DNA from: JBBSDP01 sp038240605
Lineage (GTDB): Bacteria; Planctomycetota; Phycisphaerae; Tepidisphaerales; Tepidisphaeraceae
Reading direction: 5' to 3'
Assembly: GCA_038240605.1 (NCBI GenBank)
Contig: JBBSDP010000001.1
Coordinates: forward strand, 62,001 to 126,000
DNA: 64,000 nt
Shown here piece after piece: positions 1 to 8,620 of this stretch; positions within the stretch are counted from its first letter, which is position 1; every line of letters starts with the position of its first letter. The position numbers and the translations under genes are program-made. A model generated the notes under the pieces. That model was not told the DNA's origin. It worked only from the letters and a program-made list of their open reading frames with translations, and did not search any database.

Positions 1-978
1 GCCGGCGGAACAGCCGAATTCCACACGCCCGCCCGGATCGGGATGCTGGGCGAGTCCGTCGCGGCCGGCATAGATCTTCATGAATCCGCCCGTCCACGCG
101 GCGCCCACGCGCATCAGTTCCGTATCGAAGCAGAGGCCCGCCTTGTGGTCGGCGCCGAGGCGCACGGAGACGCCCTTGTTCACGTTATTCGAGAAGGGCT
201 TGGCTGAAGTAAGGCTCGAGCTGAAGAACGGGCCGTGGTCTTCCTGCTCCCAGCGCGTGCTGGATGGGCTGACGCCGACGAATTCTTCGTCACCCCTGGT
301 GCGCTGGGCCTTGTTATGGTTGGCCGAGGCATCGGCGAAACCCTTGGCGCCGTCGTCGTCAAAGTGCCAGAGCCCGATCGTGTCGGCATCGGCGGTGAAG
401 GGCGCATCAGGCAGTCGATCGATCGACCGCGCGCCGCGGGAGATGCGCACCTCGTCGAGAAGCAGGTCGTGGGCGGCGGCCATCTTGTCCGCGTGGCCGA
501 ACGTCAGCGCCCCCCGGTCGCTCCACCCACCGAGCCGTCGAACCGGCTTCTCGGCCACCATTGTGGCATCGACGAAGAGGCGGACGGTCGTGCCGTCGAA
601 CGACATCGCCAGGTAGTGCCATTTGTCGTCAACGAGATCGACCTTCGACGCCACGGTCGCAGGCGCGTAACCCGTCATCGCCAGCGTCAGCGCGCCGCTG
701 CTCCGGGCCGCGAAGAGTTCCCAGTGCTCGATTGAGCTTTTCGGCTCGTAGGCCACGAGCGGCGTGTCGTCGTCCTTGCTCCCCACCTTTGCCCAGCACT
801 CCACCGTTCGCGGCACAGCGAAGTACATCGCCCCCAGCGCCGGCACCGCGGCAAATGTCTCGCTCGGGCGCAAGGCGCGTCCAAACCGCCCTTCCGTTGC
901 CGACAACTCCACCGCCCCCCTGTCAGTTCCCGCAATCGCCATCACCACAGCCGCCAGCGTCACCACAAAGTACCGCAT
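1..978 (-). CDS. Secreted LamG-domain protein, N-terminal part (runs off left edge)
   Basis: Open reading frame of 326 codons from an ATG at 978 to the window edge, so the C-terminus is missing. The first 22 or so residues (MRYFVVTLAAVVMAIAG) look like a signal peptide, and an AGGA lies just before the ATG. Residues about 25-190 have the pattern of a LamG/concanavalin-A-like jelly roll (VECWAKVG, WHYLAMSFDG, LLLDEVRIS, GLWHFDD). The end of the visible part (LCFDTELMRVGAAWTGGF) resembles, from memory, a domain (DUF6797-like) found before PVC-type cytochrome c modules in Planctomycetota. An extracytoplasmic polymer-related or redox role is an inference. No other gene is visible in the operon direction. 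Confidence 0.75.
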   Translation of the reverse strand, partial: MRYFVVTLAAVVMAIAGTDRGAVELSATEGRFGRALRPSETFAAVPALGAMYFAVPRTVECWAKVGSKDDDTPLVAYEPKSSIEHWELFAARSSGALTLAMTGYAPATVASKVDLVDDKWHYLAMSFDGTTVRLFVDATMVAEKPVRRLGGWSDRGALTFGHADKMAAAHDLLLDEVRISRGARSIDRLPDAPFTADADTIGLWHFDDDGAKGFADASANHNKAQRTRGDEEFVGVSPSSTRWEQEDHGPFFSSSLTSAKPFSNNVNKGVSVRLGADHKAGLCFDTELMRVGAAWTGGFMKIYAGRDGLAQHPDPGGRVEFGCSAG

Positions 979-1114
979 TCATTCCTCGCAGGATTAAATC
1001 TCGTTCACCACCGAGGCACGGAAATCCAAGAGACGAGCTGATTCACCGCCGAATTCCACATGAGCCTTCGCCTCGTCCTGAACTGGCAAACGCTTCCGCC
1101 GCGCCGCTACCGTA

Positions 1115-1186
1115 GCGAGCCGCGACCGTGAGGGAGCGTTGTGTGTGCGCCACTACGTCCATCGCTCCCTCACGGTCGCGGCTCGC
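1115..1186. repeat. 24-bp perfect inverted repeat (long hairpin)
   Basis: Positions 1115-1138 and 1163-1186 are exact reverse complements over 24 bp, separated by 24 nt. They lie in the 361-bp gap between the LamG gene and the fumarylacetoacetase-family gene. A single-arm relative with 20 of 22 matching bases lies at 61444-61465. The rest of the gap has degenerate tracts of the CGGCGTCTCTGCGTTGAA kind (about 1260-1327), which belong to a dispersed intergenic repeat type also seen at 13771-13900. No gene is supported in this gap. Confidence 0.85.
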
Positions 1187-1339
1187 AGCGTCTCCTCCAT
1201 TCCCACGAATGTTTTCGGAGCAGACGCCGAGAGCGCCATGAACACAAGGTTCTTTGTCTCCATCCGTGATATCCGCGTCGTCCGCGGTTGTTTTATCGTC
1301 TCCGCGTCCTCGGCGTCTCTGCGTTGAACCAAGCCCTGA

Positions 1340-2167
1340 TCACCCAGCGATGTTCATCAGTGTCCCGACCGGCGGAAGAGTGATGCGCATCTCGTCACCC
1401 GGGATCAAGCAGAATCCGTCCGGCGGGACAATGCCGGTGCCGGTCATGAGAAAACAGCCGGCGGGAAAGGTGTTGTCGCGGAAAAGATGCTCGACCAGTT
1501 CCTCGGCCGTTCGCTTCAGGCGATTCAAGGCGGTCGTGCCGCGAAAGATCTCCCGGCCCTCGCGGAGGATCTCAAGGACGATCGCGGTATCAGGCGACGG
1601 CAGCCCATCGCTGATCCAGATCCCGGGGCCGATCGCCGCACAGTTCTTGAACACCTTCGCCTGGGGAAGGTAGAGCGGGTTTTCCCCTTCGATATCGCGG
1701 CAGCTCAGGTCGTTGCCGATCGTGTAGCCGATAACCCTGCCGTGCCGGTTGATCGCCAGCGTCAGCTCCGGTTCGGGGACGATCCAGCGTGAGTCCGATC
1801 GCAGGTGCAGTGTCCCACCATGACCGACGACGCGTTGCGGCGTCGCCTTAAAGAACAGCTCGGGCCGGATCGCCTGGTAGACCCGGTCGTAAAAATCGCT
1901 CCCCCCGCCCTGCCGAGATTCATCCATCCGCGCCGTCCGCGAGCGCAAGTAAGTTACTCCAGCCGCCCAGACTTCCTGCGCCCCGATCGGCGCCAGCAAA
2001 TCATCTTGCGACGGGGCATCGATCACGGGCACGCTACGAACCGCATCCGCGAGAAAACCCGCAAGGTTCTCCCGGTTGTAAAGGTCGTCCCAGTCGGTTT
2101 CCTTGAGCTGAAAGACGCGATCTCCCAGTCGAACGGCAGCGCCAAGAATGGTATGATAGAGGAGCAT
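1340..2167 (-). CDS. Fumarylacetoacetate hydrolase family protein
   Basis: 275 residues from the ATG at 2167. Translation stays open upstream, but the extra 47 residues are low-complexity and overlap the divergent antitoxin gene, so the internal ATG is preferred; no clear Shine-Dalgarno marks it. The FAH fold is recognisable from GVTYLRSRTARM, RPELFFKATPQRVVG, VPEPELTLAINRHGRVIGYT, SCRDIEGENPLYLPQAK and the C-terminal GTGIVPP segment. The two acidic residues after the arginine in RDIEGEN and the Glu in the VPEPELTL strand match the usual divalent-metal site. Members hydrolyse or hydrate 2-oxo acids in aromatic or sugar-acid breakdown; the substrate here cannot be told from sequence alone. Confidence 0.88.
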   Translation of the reverse strand: MLLYHTILGAAVRLGDRVFQLKETDWDDLYNRENLAGFLADAVRSVPVIDAPSQDDLLAPIGAQEVWAAGVTYLRSRTARMDESRQGGGSDFYDRVYQAIRPELFFKATPQRVVGHGGTLHLRSDSRWIVPEPELTLAINRHGRVIGYTIGNDLSCRDIEGENPLYLPQAKVFKNCAAIGPGIWISDGLPSPDTAIVLEILREGREIFRGTTALNRLKRTAEELVEHLFRDNTFPAGCFLMTGTGIVPPDGFCLIPGDEMRITLPPVGTLMNIAG

Positions 2168-2240
2168 CAGTGGGTCGTGCGTATTGTGTCGATCTTCCAA
2201 CTCGACGCCAGTTCCGGATGCAGATCGATTGAGGTGACGC

Positions 2241-2558
2241 TTGCTGAAACTCAACCTCTCACAGGAAATCGAAACTCGTGTCCGTGAGGAAGCGATGCGC
2301 CGCGGCATCGCCGCCGAAGATTATGCTGCGCATCTCGTTGCGGACAGTCTGCCCAGCCCGTCTGCGCCCGAACCATCGGCGGCCGCGGCTGCTGAACACT
2401 CGCTTTCCGACCTCTTTTCCAAGTGGGCCCAAGACGATGAGACGGAAGACCCTACGGAGATTGAGCGGCGCAATGCCGAGTTTGAGGAACTGAAGGAGGC
2501 GATGAACCAGTCGAGACTCGAGATGGAAGGGCCCAACTCCAGAAAGCTCTGGCCTTGA
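2241..2558 (+). CDS. Antitoxin-like small protein, partner of PIN toxin
   Basis: 105 residues starting at TTG 2241, chosen because GAGGTG lies just upstream at the expected distance. The N-terminus (LKLNLSQEIETRVREEA) has the hydrophobic/charged pattern of a ribbon-helix-helix or similar small DNA-binding antitoxin. The C-terminal half is acidic and helical (DETEDPTEIERRNAEFEELKEAM), as is usual for the toxin-wrapping arm. Its TGA overlaps the TTG start of the PIN gene by three bases, so the two are probably translationally coupled. I infer an antitoxin that represses its own operon; the exact family was not recognised. Confidence 0.65.
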   Translation: MLKLNLSQEIETRVREEAMRRGIAAEDYAAHLVADSLPSPSAPEPSAAAAAEHSLSDLFSKWAQDDETEDPTEIERRNAEFEELKEAMNQSRLEMEGPNSRKLWP

Positions 2559-3010
2559 AGCGCCACATCGTTCTCGATTCCACACCGCTTTCGTTGCTCA
2601 CCGCTCCCCACGGCGTCGTCGAAGCTGAAGCCTGTCGAGCATGGCTGTCATCGCAGATGGGCCTGGGCCGGGCGATCGTCGTTCCCGAAATTGTGGATTA
2701 CGAGTTGCGGCGTGAGTTGATCCGGTTGAGGAAGCGGGAATCGATCGCACGGCTCGACGAATTCATCGCGCGGCCGGCCGTTCAATACCTGCCGGTCACC
2801 ACGGCAGCATTGCGATTGGCAGCGGACCTCTGGGCGAGCGTTCGTCAAAAAGGAATGCCAACAGCCGATCCCAAGGCGCTCGATGTCGACGTGATTCTCG
2901 CCGCCCAGGTCCTTGCGACCGGATTGCAGCCTTCTGAATTCGTGGTAGCAACGTCAAATCCGATTCACCTTTCCCGGTTCGTTCCGGCCGAGCTTTGGCC
3001 GAGCGCGTAA
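2555..3010 (+). CDS. PIN-domain ribonuclease toxin (VapC-like)
   Basis: 151 residues from a TTG start that overlaps the upstream stop codon. The PIN pattern is present: D8 in the first strand (IVLDSTPLS), E45/E50 in PEIVDYELRRE, and the late acidic pair in LDVDVILAAQ. Length and arrangement agree with a small type II toxin of the PIN superfamily, which cleaves RNA with Mg2+ or Mn2+. The upstream gene is the likely antitoxin. Non-ATG starts on both genes would keep expression low. It could also be a solitary PIN nuclease. The true target RNA is unknown. Confidence 0.8.
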   Translation: MKRHIVLDSTPLSLLTAPHGVVEAEACRAWLSSQMGLGRAIVVPEIVDYELRRELIRLRKRESIARLDEFIARPAVQYLPVTTAALRLAADLWASVRQKGMPTADPKALDVDVILAAQVLATGLQPSEFVVATSNPIHLSRFVPAELWPSA

Positions 3011-3128
3011 ATCCACATCGTGCGTTGGCCGCGGGTCGAAAAGCCGCTGCGTCCGCGCGTATGATTTAACGCCGCGACAGACGATCCCCGGCGTGCGTTC
3101 GCGGCGGCGGATTGGAGTGAGTCGCATC

Positions 3129-5114
3129 ATGGCGGATCTGAAGACCCTCAAGGGCGTTGACGCCAAGGATCGGCGGATGATCGAAGAGGCCGAGGCCCTG
3201 CTGGGGCCGGAGCCTTCGTCGATGGGGTTCGTGAAGAACCTGTTCTGGGGGAACGTGCGCGAGGAGCTCGTCTTCCCCTATCCGGAGCAGGACGCCGAAG
3301 AGAAGTCGCGGTGCGACGAACTACTCGCCCGCCTCGACGCCTACCTGGACAACGAGCATCCTTCCGTCGCCATCGATCAGCAGCAGGAAATTCCGCGGTG
3401 GGCGATCGACCGGCTCTTCGGGATTGGCGTGCTGGGGATGACCATCCCGCACGAGTTAGGAGGCGGCGAACTGGGGATCACCAGCTATAACCGCGTCCTC
3501 GAACGCATCGGCCGGTCCTGCGGATCGACCGCCGTCATGGTGTCGGCGCATCAGTCGATCGGCTGCAAGGCGATCGTGCTCTTCGGTACCCAGGAGCAGA
3601 AACGGCGCTGGCTTCCGCATCTGGCGAAGGATTGGCTCTCGGCGTTCTGCCTGTCGGAGCCGAGCGTCGGCTGCGACGCCGCCAACCAGCAGACGCGCTG
3701 CCGGCTCTCGGACGATGGACAGTATTACCTCCTCAACGGCGAAAAGAAATGGGCGACGTCGGGCGCGCTCTCCAACGTCTTCACGGTCATGGCGCGGCAG
3801 GCGCTGACCGATCCGAAGACGGGCAAGATGCAGGAAAAAGTGACGGCGCTCGTCTGCACGCCAGACATGCCGGGCGTGGAGATCTTCCAGAAGAACCGCT
3901 CCAAGTGCGGTATCCGCGGCACCTGGCAGGCGCGAATCCGCTTCCACGATGTGCGTGTCCCGCGCGAGAACCTGCTGCACGAGGAAGGCAAAGGACTTCA
4001 TGTCGCCCTTTCCTGCCTGAATTACGGGCGCTGCACGCTGTCGGCCGGCATGCTCGGCGGCGCCAGGCGGGCGTTCGAGCAATCGACCAAGTGGGCACAG
4101 ACGCGCGTGCAGTTCCAGCGCCCGCTCGCCGAATTCGAGCTCGTGCAGGCCAAGATCGCCCGCATGGCCGCGTATACCTACGCGATGGATGCGATGCTCT
4201 ACCTGACGACCGCGATGCTCGATCGCCACGATGAAGACATCATGCTGGAGACGGCGGTATGCAAGGTCTTCTGCTCGGAGATGGGGTGGCGCGTCGTCAA
4301 CGACGCGATGCAGATCATGGGCGGCGAAGGGTACATGACCGAAAACGAGGTCGAGCGCATCTTCCGCGACTCGCGGATCAACCTGATCGTCGAAGGCGCC
4401 AACGAGGTCATGCAATCCTTCATCTTCGCCTATGGCGGGAAGCAACTGGCGGAGAAGATGCTCGGCGTGCGGCAGGCAGTCGGGTGGGACCACGAGGACA
4501 CGCCGGCACACAACCTCACCCGCATCCTCCAGGGATTGAAGCGGCCCGGCGTCGTACGCGCCGCGGCGCCGCTGGGGGCCGAGCTGTTCCTGGGCGTACG
4601 GCCGAGCGTTCCCGAGATCGGCAATCTGCACGATTCGCTCAAGGATCACGCAAATCGGTTGTGCCACCTCGTTCGCGACCACAGCCATTACTTCAAGCTG
4701 GCGAGCAAGCATTACGGGGAGCAGATTGTGACGCGGCAAGCGGTGCAGGCACGGCTTGCCGACAGCGCGATGTGGCTTCACGCCTGGGCCTGCACGCTGA
4801 GCCGTCTCGATCGCGATATGCGTATCCACAATTCCGACCATGACGCCCGCTTCGAGCGCGACCGAGCGGCGGCGTTCTACTTCATGGACATGACGGAAAC
4901 AGAAGTGCAGCGCTGCTTCCACGACCTGTTCGATAACGACGACGATGCGATGCGCGCCGCCGCCCAGGCGGCGCTTCGCTACAGCAACCAACTTCCCAAT
5001 GATCGCTTCGCGATTCCCGAGTCCTCGCCCGTCGCGCCGGGGACCGGGCGAGCACCTAATCAAGATGGAATCAAGCAGTTCCCCGGTGAGAAGTGGAAGG
5101 AGCCGGGTGTATAA
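3129..5114 (+). CDS. Acyl-CoA dehydrogenase (long, VLCAD/FadE-like)
   Basis: 661 residues from ATG 3129 (MADLKTLKG), preceded by GGAGTGAG; a 12-residue extension upstream is unlikely. The three-part fold is visible: helical N-terminal domain to IGVLGMTIPHELGGGELG, beta domain with FCLSEPSVGCDAA and GEKKWATSGA, and C-terminal helical domain. The catalytic base should be E422 in VEGANEV, at the position used in VLCAD-type enzymes. About 200 further residues follow, as in VLCAD/ACAD9 proteins. It opens a catabolic operon whose next genes make branched-chain acyl-CoA, so a role on short branched or longer acyl-CoA esters is likely. The electron acceptor would be ETF, which is not in this window. 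Confidence 0.93.
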   Translation: MADLKTLKGVDAKDRRMIEEAEALLGPEPSSMGFVKNLFWGNVREELVFPYPEQDAEEKSRCDELLARLDAYLDNEHPSVAIDQQQEIPRWAIDRLFGIGVLGMTIPHELGGGELGITSYNRVLERIGRSCGSTAVMVSAHQSIGCKAIVLFGTQEQKRRWLPHLAKDWLSAFCLSEPSVGCDAANQQTRCRLSDDGQYYLLNGEKKWATSGALSNVFTVMARQALTDPKTGKMQEKVTALVCTPDMPGVEIFQKNRSKCGIRGTWQARIRFHDVRVPRENLLHEEGKGLHVALSCLNYGRCTLSAGMLGGARRAFEQSTKWAQTRVQFQRPLAEFELVQAKIARMAAYTYAMDAMLYLTTAMLDRHDEDIMLETAVCKVFCSEMGWRVVNDAMQIMGGEGYMTENEVERIFRDSRINLIVEGANEVMQSFIFAYGGKQLAEKMLGVRQAVGWDHEDTPAHNLTRILQGLKRPGVVRAAAPLGAELFLGVRPSVPEIGNLHDSLKDHANRLCHLVRDHSHYFKLASKHYGEQIVTRQAVQARLADSAMWLHAWACTLSRLDRDMRIHNSDHDARFERDRAAAFYFMDMTETEVQRCFHDLFDNDDDAMRAAAQAALRYSNQLPNDRFAIPESSPVAPGTGRAPNQDGIKQFPGEKWKEPGV

Positions 5115-5115
5115 T
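5110..5115 (+). promoter_or_regulatory. Candidate -10 hexamer upstream of E1 alpha
   Basis: TATAAT, an exact match to the bacterial consensus -10, overlaps the stop codon of the acyl-CoA dehydrogenase gene and lies 26 nt before the E1 alpha ATG. The hexamer 17 nt upstream (TGAGAA) is a poor -35. It may be an internal promoter that lets the dehydrogenase-complex genes be transcribed without the first gene. Confidence 0.35.
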
Positions 5116-5141
5116 GGCTGGCGGCAGCGCGGAGGACCGGA

Positions 5142-6293
5142 ATGCCCCTGAAAACGGTTTACCGAGGCGAGGTCCAGTATCTGCAAATCCTCGACGAAAC
5201 GGGTGCGCTCGACTCGACGCTCGCGTCAGGCACGCTCACTGACGTAGACGTGCAACTCCTCTACCAGCAGATGATCATCTGCCGGGAGTTCGACGAGACC
5301 GCGTTCAAGCTCCAGCGCTCCGGCCGAATGGGCACCTTCCCACAGAACAAGGGACAGGAAGCGGCGACGATCGGCGCTGCCCGCGCTTTGACGAAGGGCG
5401 TGGATTACATCGTCGCCTACTACCGCGAAGCGCCCGCCCTCTTCCACCACGGCCTGCCGATGCAAAACGTGCTCCTGCCCTGGATGGGTGACGAGCGCGG
5501 CAATGCGTTGCCGCAACAACTCTCGATGAGCCCGCAATGTGTGGCGATTGGAACGCAAACCCTGCACGCCACGGGAATCGCCTGGGCGTTCAAACTTCGC
5601 AAGGACCCGCGCGTGGTCCTCTGCTTCCTCGGCGACGGCGCCACCAGCACGGGTGATTTCCACGAGGCGATGAACTTCGCTTCCCTGCTGAAGGCGCCGA
5701 TCGTTTTCTACTGCATCAACAACCAGTGGGCGATCTCGACCGCCAGCCGCAAGCAGACCGCCGCTGAAACGTTCGCACAGAAGGCGCTGGCGTACGGCAT
5801 GTCAACGATCCAGATCGACGGCAATGATCTCTTCGCAAGCTTCAAGGCGACGCGCGATGCGATCGAACGTGCCAGGAACGGTGGCGGGCCATCGTTCATC
5901 GAGTCGCTGACCTATCGCCTCGGCGATCACACCACTGCCGACGATGCTCGGCGCTACCGGCCGGCCGAGGAGTTGGAGAAGGCGATCCAGCGCGATCCGC
6001 TCATTCGCACGCGAAAATATTTACAGGACAAGGGGCTCTGGTCGGACGAGCAGCAGGCCAAGGCCGAGGAACGGGCGAAGTCGATCGTTCACGATGTCGT
6101 CGGCGTGGCCACGGGCATCGAGAAGCCGTCGAGCGATGACCTCTTCGATTACACCTATGCCCAGCTTCCCCCGTCGCTGGAGATCCAGAAGCAAACCCGG
6201 CGGACGGATTCGCTCGGCCAGGACCCGACGCAGGTGCACCTTCAGCCGCGCCCGGTAGAACAGCAGGAACGTGACGCAGTCGCCCACGGATGA
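5142..6293 (+). CDS. bkdA1: 2-oxoisovalerate dehydrogenase E1 component, alpha subunit
   Basis: 383 residues from ATG 5142, six bases after GGAGG. It carries the thiamine diphosphate motif from GDG (164-166) to NN (193-194), and the family segments RSGRMGTFPQNKGQEAA and YRLGDHTTADDARRYRP near the regulatory loops. It decarboxylates 2-oxo acids and, with the beta subunit, loads acyl groups on the E2 lipoyl arm. The companion E2 and the leucine-type genes downstream favour branched-chain 2-oxo acids over pyruvate; pyruvate cannot be excluded. Its stop overlaps a possible start of the beta gene, consistent with 1:1 translation. Confidence 0.92.
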   Translation: MPLKTVYRGEVQYLQILDETGALDSTLASGTLTDVDVQLLYQQMIICREFDETAFKLQRSGRMGTFPQNKGQEAATIGAARALTKGVDYIVAYYREAPALFHHGLPMQNVLLPWMGDERGNALPQQLSMSPQCVAIGTQTLHATGIAWAFKLRKDPRVVLCFLGDGATSTGDFHEAMNFASLLKAPIVFYCINNQWAISTASRKQTAAETFAQKALAYGMSTIQIDGNDLFASFKATRDAIERARNGGGPSFIESLTYRLGDHTTADDARRYRPAEELEKAIQRDPLIRTRKYLQDKGLWSDEQQAKAEERAKSIVHDVVGVATGIEKPSSDDLFDYTYAQLPPSLEIQKQTRRTDSLGQDPTQVHLQPRPVEQQERDAVAHG

Positions 6294-6307
6294 ACAGGAC
6301 CAGAGCC

Positions 6308-7282
6308 ATGCCCAAACTCGACCTGGTTGGCGCGATCAACATGACCCTGGCCCAGGAGATGGCCCGGGATGAGCGCGTCATGCTCCTGGGCGAAGACATC
6401 GGCCTGAACGGCGGCGTTTTTCGAGTGACGGACGGGCTGCAAAAGCGTTTCGGCCCCGAGCGCGTGTTTGATACGCCGCTCTCGGAATCGGGAATCATCG
6501 GAACGTCGATCGGCCTGGCGATGGCGGGCATGCGTCCCGTGCCGGAGATCCAGTTCGAAGGTTTCATGGGTCCTGCCTACGACCAACTGGTTAACCAGGC
6601 GGCGCGCTGCCGTACCCGCACGCGCGGCGCGTTCACCTGCCCGTTGACGGTTCGCGTTCCCGTCGGCGGCGGCATCCACGCGCCGGAGCTGCACAGCGAT
6701 TCGCCGGAGGCAATCTACGCGCACACGCCGGGGCTGAAGGTCGTGATGCCCTCGCGTCCGCGCATCGCCAAGGGAATGCTGCTCAGCGCGATCCGCGATC
6801 CCGATCCGGTCATCTACTTCGAGCCCAAGCGGGTCTATCGCTCGTTCCGCGAAGAGGTGCCCGAGGAGGATTACACGGTGCCCATTGGCCAGGCGGAGGT
6901 GATCAATGAAGGGACGGACGTCACCGTCATCACCTGGGGCGCGATGCTCTTCGACTGCCTCCAGGCGATCGACCACATGCCGGACAACGTGAGCGTGGAG
7001 CTGATCGACCTCCGCACGATTTCGCCGATCGACGTGACGACGATCGCGGACTCCGTTCGCAAGACCGGCCGAGCCGTCGTCGTGCACGAAGCGCCGCTCA
7101 CCGCCGGCCTGGGCGCGGAGGTCTCGAGCCTGATCCAGGAACATTGTTTCCTCTACCTGGAAGCCCCGGTACAACGCGTGACCGGGTTCGACACCGTGAT
7201 GCCGTTCTATAAGCTGGAGAAACAATATCTTCCCGACCCGGAGCGGATCTCCCGAAGTATAGAGGCGTGTTTGGCCTATTGA
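6308..7282 (+). CDS. bkdA2: 2-oxoisovalerate dehydrogenase E1 component, beta subunit
   Basis: 324 residues from ATG 6308, which follows AGGA; an ATG at 6290 overlapping the alpha-subunit stop is the alternative and would add six residues. The transketolase-like pyrimidine-binding and C-terminal domains are complete: MLLGEDIGLNGGVFRVTDGL, SESGIIGTSIGLAMAG, PVGGGIHAPELHSDSPEA, VVVHEAPLTAGLGAE. It forms the alpha2beta2 heterotetramer with the preceding gene product. Length matches the family. Three bases separate it from the E2 gene. Confidence 0.92.
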   Translation: MPKLDLVGAINMTLAQEMARDERVMLLGEDIGLNGGVFRVTDGLQKRFGPERVFDTPLSESGIIGTSIGLAMAGMRPVPEIQFEGFMGPAYDQLVNQAARCRTRTRGAFTCPLTVRVPVGGGIHAPELHSDSPEAIYAHTPGLKVVMPSRPRIAKGMLLSAIRDPDPVIYFEPKRVYRSFREEVPEEDYTVPIGQAEVINEGTDVTVITWGAMLFDCLQAIDHMPDNVSVELIDLRTISPIDVTTIADSVRKTGRAVVVHEAPLTAGLGAEVSSLIQEHCFLYLEAPVQRVTGFDTVMPFYKLEKQYLPDPERISRSIEACLAY

Positions 7283-7285
7283 ATT

Positions 7286-8620
7286 ATGGTCTCTGCCATG
7301 CCCAATCCGAATGACTTTCTCCTTCCGGACCTCGGCGAAGGGCTGGAGGAAGCCGAGCTCCTCGAGTGGTGCGTGAAGATCGGGGACCGGGTGCAGGAGA
7401 ATCAGACGCTGGCGAAGATGGAGACGGCCAAGGCGCTGGTCGAGGTGCCCAGCCCGCGCGCGGGGACGATCGCCGCCCTGCATGGCAAGCCGGGGCAGGC
7501 GATCAAGGTGGGAACACCTTTGGTCACGTATCGAAGCGAGCAGCCGGTCACGGGGTCTGGGACGAATTCGCCTCCGAGTGGCGGCAACGGCAAGGAGCAT
7601 GAGGACGAGGAGGAGCGCGCCGATGCCGGCACGGTGGTGGGAACGCTCCGGTCGGAAGCTGAAGACGAGGGTAGTGCCGTGCGTGCCGCGCCCGCAGTGC
7701 GACGGCTTGCCAGCGAGATGGGCGTGGAGCTGGAACGCGTCACAGGAACGGGAATCGGTGGACGGATCACGGCTGCCGATGTGAAGTCGGCCGCGGCCGC
7801 CGCCACTTCCGAGTCGTCGTTGGCGCTGCCGCCGTCAGTTGCTGCAAAGGTCGCCGCGGTCCGGCCGGAGGTTCGGCGCGATCGCCCACCCGTGACGCCC
7901 GCATCTCCATCCACCGATACCGAGCGAATCCCCTTCCGAGGTGTACGGCGGACGATCGCCGAACACCTCCGTTACAGCGTGGACCGTGCGATCCACTTCA
8001 CGGTCATGGACGAGGCGGATGTGAGCGCGCTCGACGAGCTGCGCCGCCGGCTCATCGCGGCCAGCAACGAGAAGATCACGCTGCTCCCCTTCGTGGCGGC
8101 GGCGGTGTGCCGCGTCTTTTCGGGCCGGCTCGGCCAGCAATTTCGCCGGCTCAATTCCTCGGTCGATGACGATCGCCAGGAGATCGTGCAGCATCGCGCC
8201 GTTCACCTGGGGATCGCGACCGACACCGAGGCCGGCCTGATGGTCCCGGTAATCCGCGACGCTCACCTCATGGGCGTGCTGGAAGTGGCGCGGCAGATCG
8301 GCGAGCTGGCGAAGGCGGCGCGGGATCGTTCAATTCTCCCCCATCGACTCAGCGGCTCGACGTTCACGATCAGCAATTTCGGCGCGATGGGCGGCCGCTT
8401 CGGAACGCCGATCATCAACTACCCTGAGGCGGGGATTCTGGCGGTCGGCCGTGCCCATGAGGGCGTGATCGTCCGCAACGGAATGATCGGCGTCGGGAAG
8501 CTGCTCCCCCTGAGCCTCTCCGCCGATCATCGCGTGATCGACGGGGCGACCGCATCAACGGCGCTGGCGAAGATCATTGACCTGCTACAAAAACCCGATG
8601 AGCTGCTGCCGCCGGGATGA
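7286..8620 (+). CDS. bkdB: Dihydrolipoamide acyltransferase E2 of branched-chain 2-oxoacid dehydrogenase
   Basis: 444 residues; an alternative ATG at 7298 would drop four. Domains in order: lipoyl domain with the DLGEG start and lipoylated K49 in KMETAKA; an acidic linker (EHEDEEERAD); a peripheral subunit-binding domain (AAPAVRRLASEMGVEL to GRITAADV) for E1/E3 docking; an Ala/Pro linker; and a catalytic domain ending in ADHRVIDG, with H415 and D419 as the acyltransferase pair. The lipoamide dehydrogenase (E3) gene is not in this window, so it must be supplied from elsewhere. The stop overlaps the next start (ATGATG). Confidence 0.93.
   Translation: MVSAMPNPNDFLLPDLGEGLEEAELLEWCVKIGDRVQENQTLAKMETAKALVEVPSPRAGTIAALHGKPGQAIKVGTPLVTYRSEQPVTGSGTNSPPSGGNGKEHEDEEERADAGTVVGTLRSEAEDEGSAVRAAPAVRRLASEMGVELERVTGTGIGGRITAADVKSAAAAATSESSLALPPSVAAKVAAVRPEVRRDRPPVTPASPSTDTERIPFRGVRRTIAEHLRYSVDRAIHFTVMDEADVSALDELRRRLIAASNEKITLLPFVAAAVCRVFSGRLGQQFRRLNSSVDDDRQEIVQHRAVHLGIATDTEAGLMVPVIRDAHLMGVLEVARQIGELAKAARDRSILPHRLSGSTFTISNFGAMGGRFGTPIINYPEAGILAVGRAHEGVIVRNGMIGVGKLLPLSLSADHRVIDGATASTALAKIIDLLQKPDELLPPG

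Noticed and set aside
3456..5186. 576-codon minus-strand frame opposite the acyl-CoA dehydrogenase
   Set aside because: Shadow of a well supported gene, no start signal, repetitive Arg/His/Leu composition.
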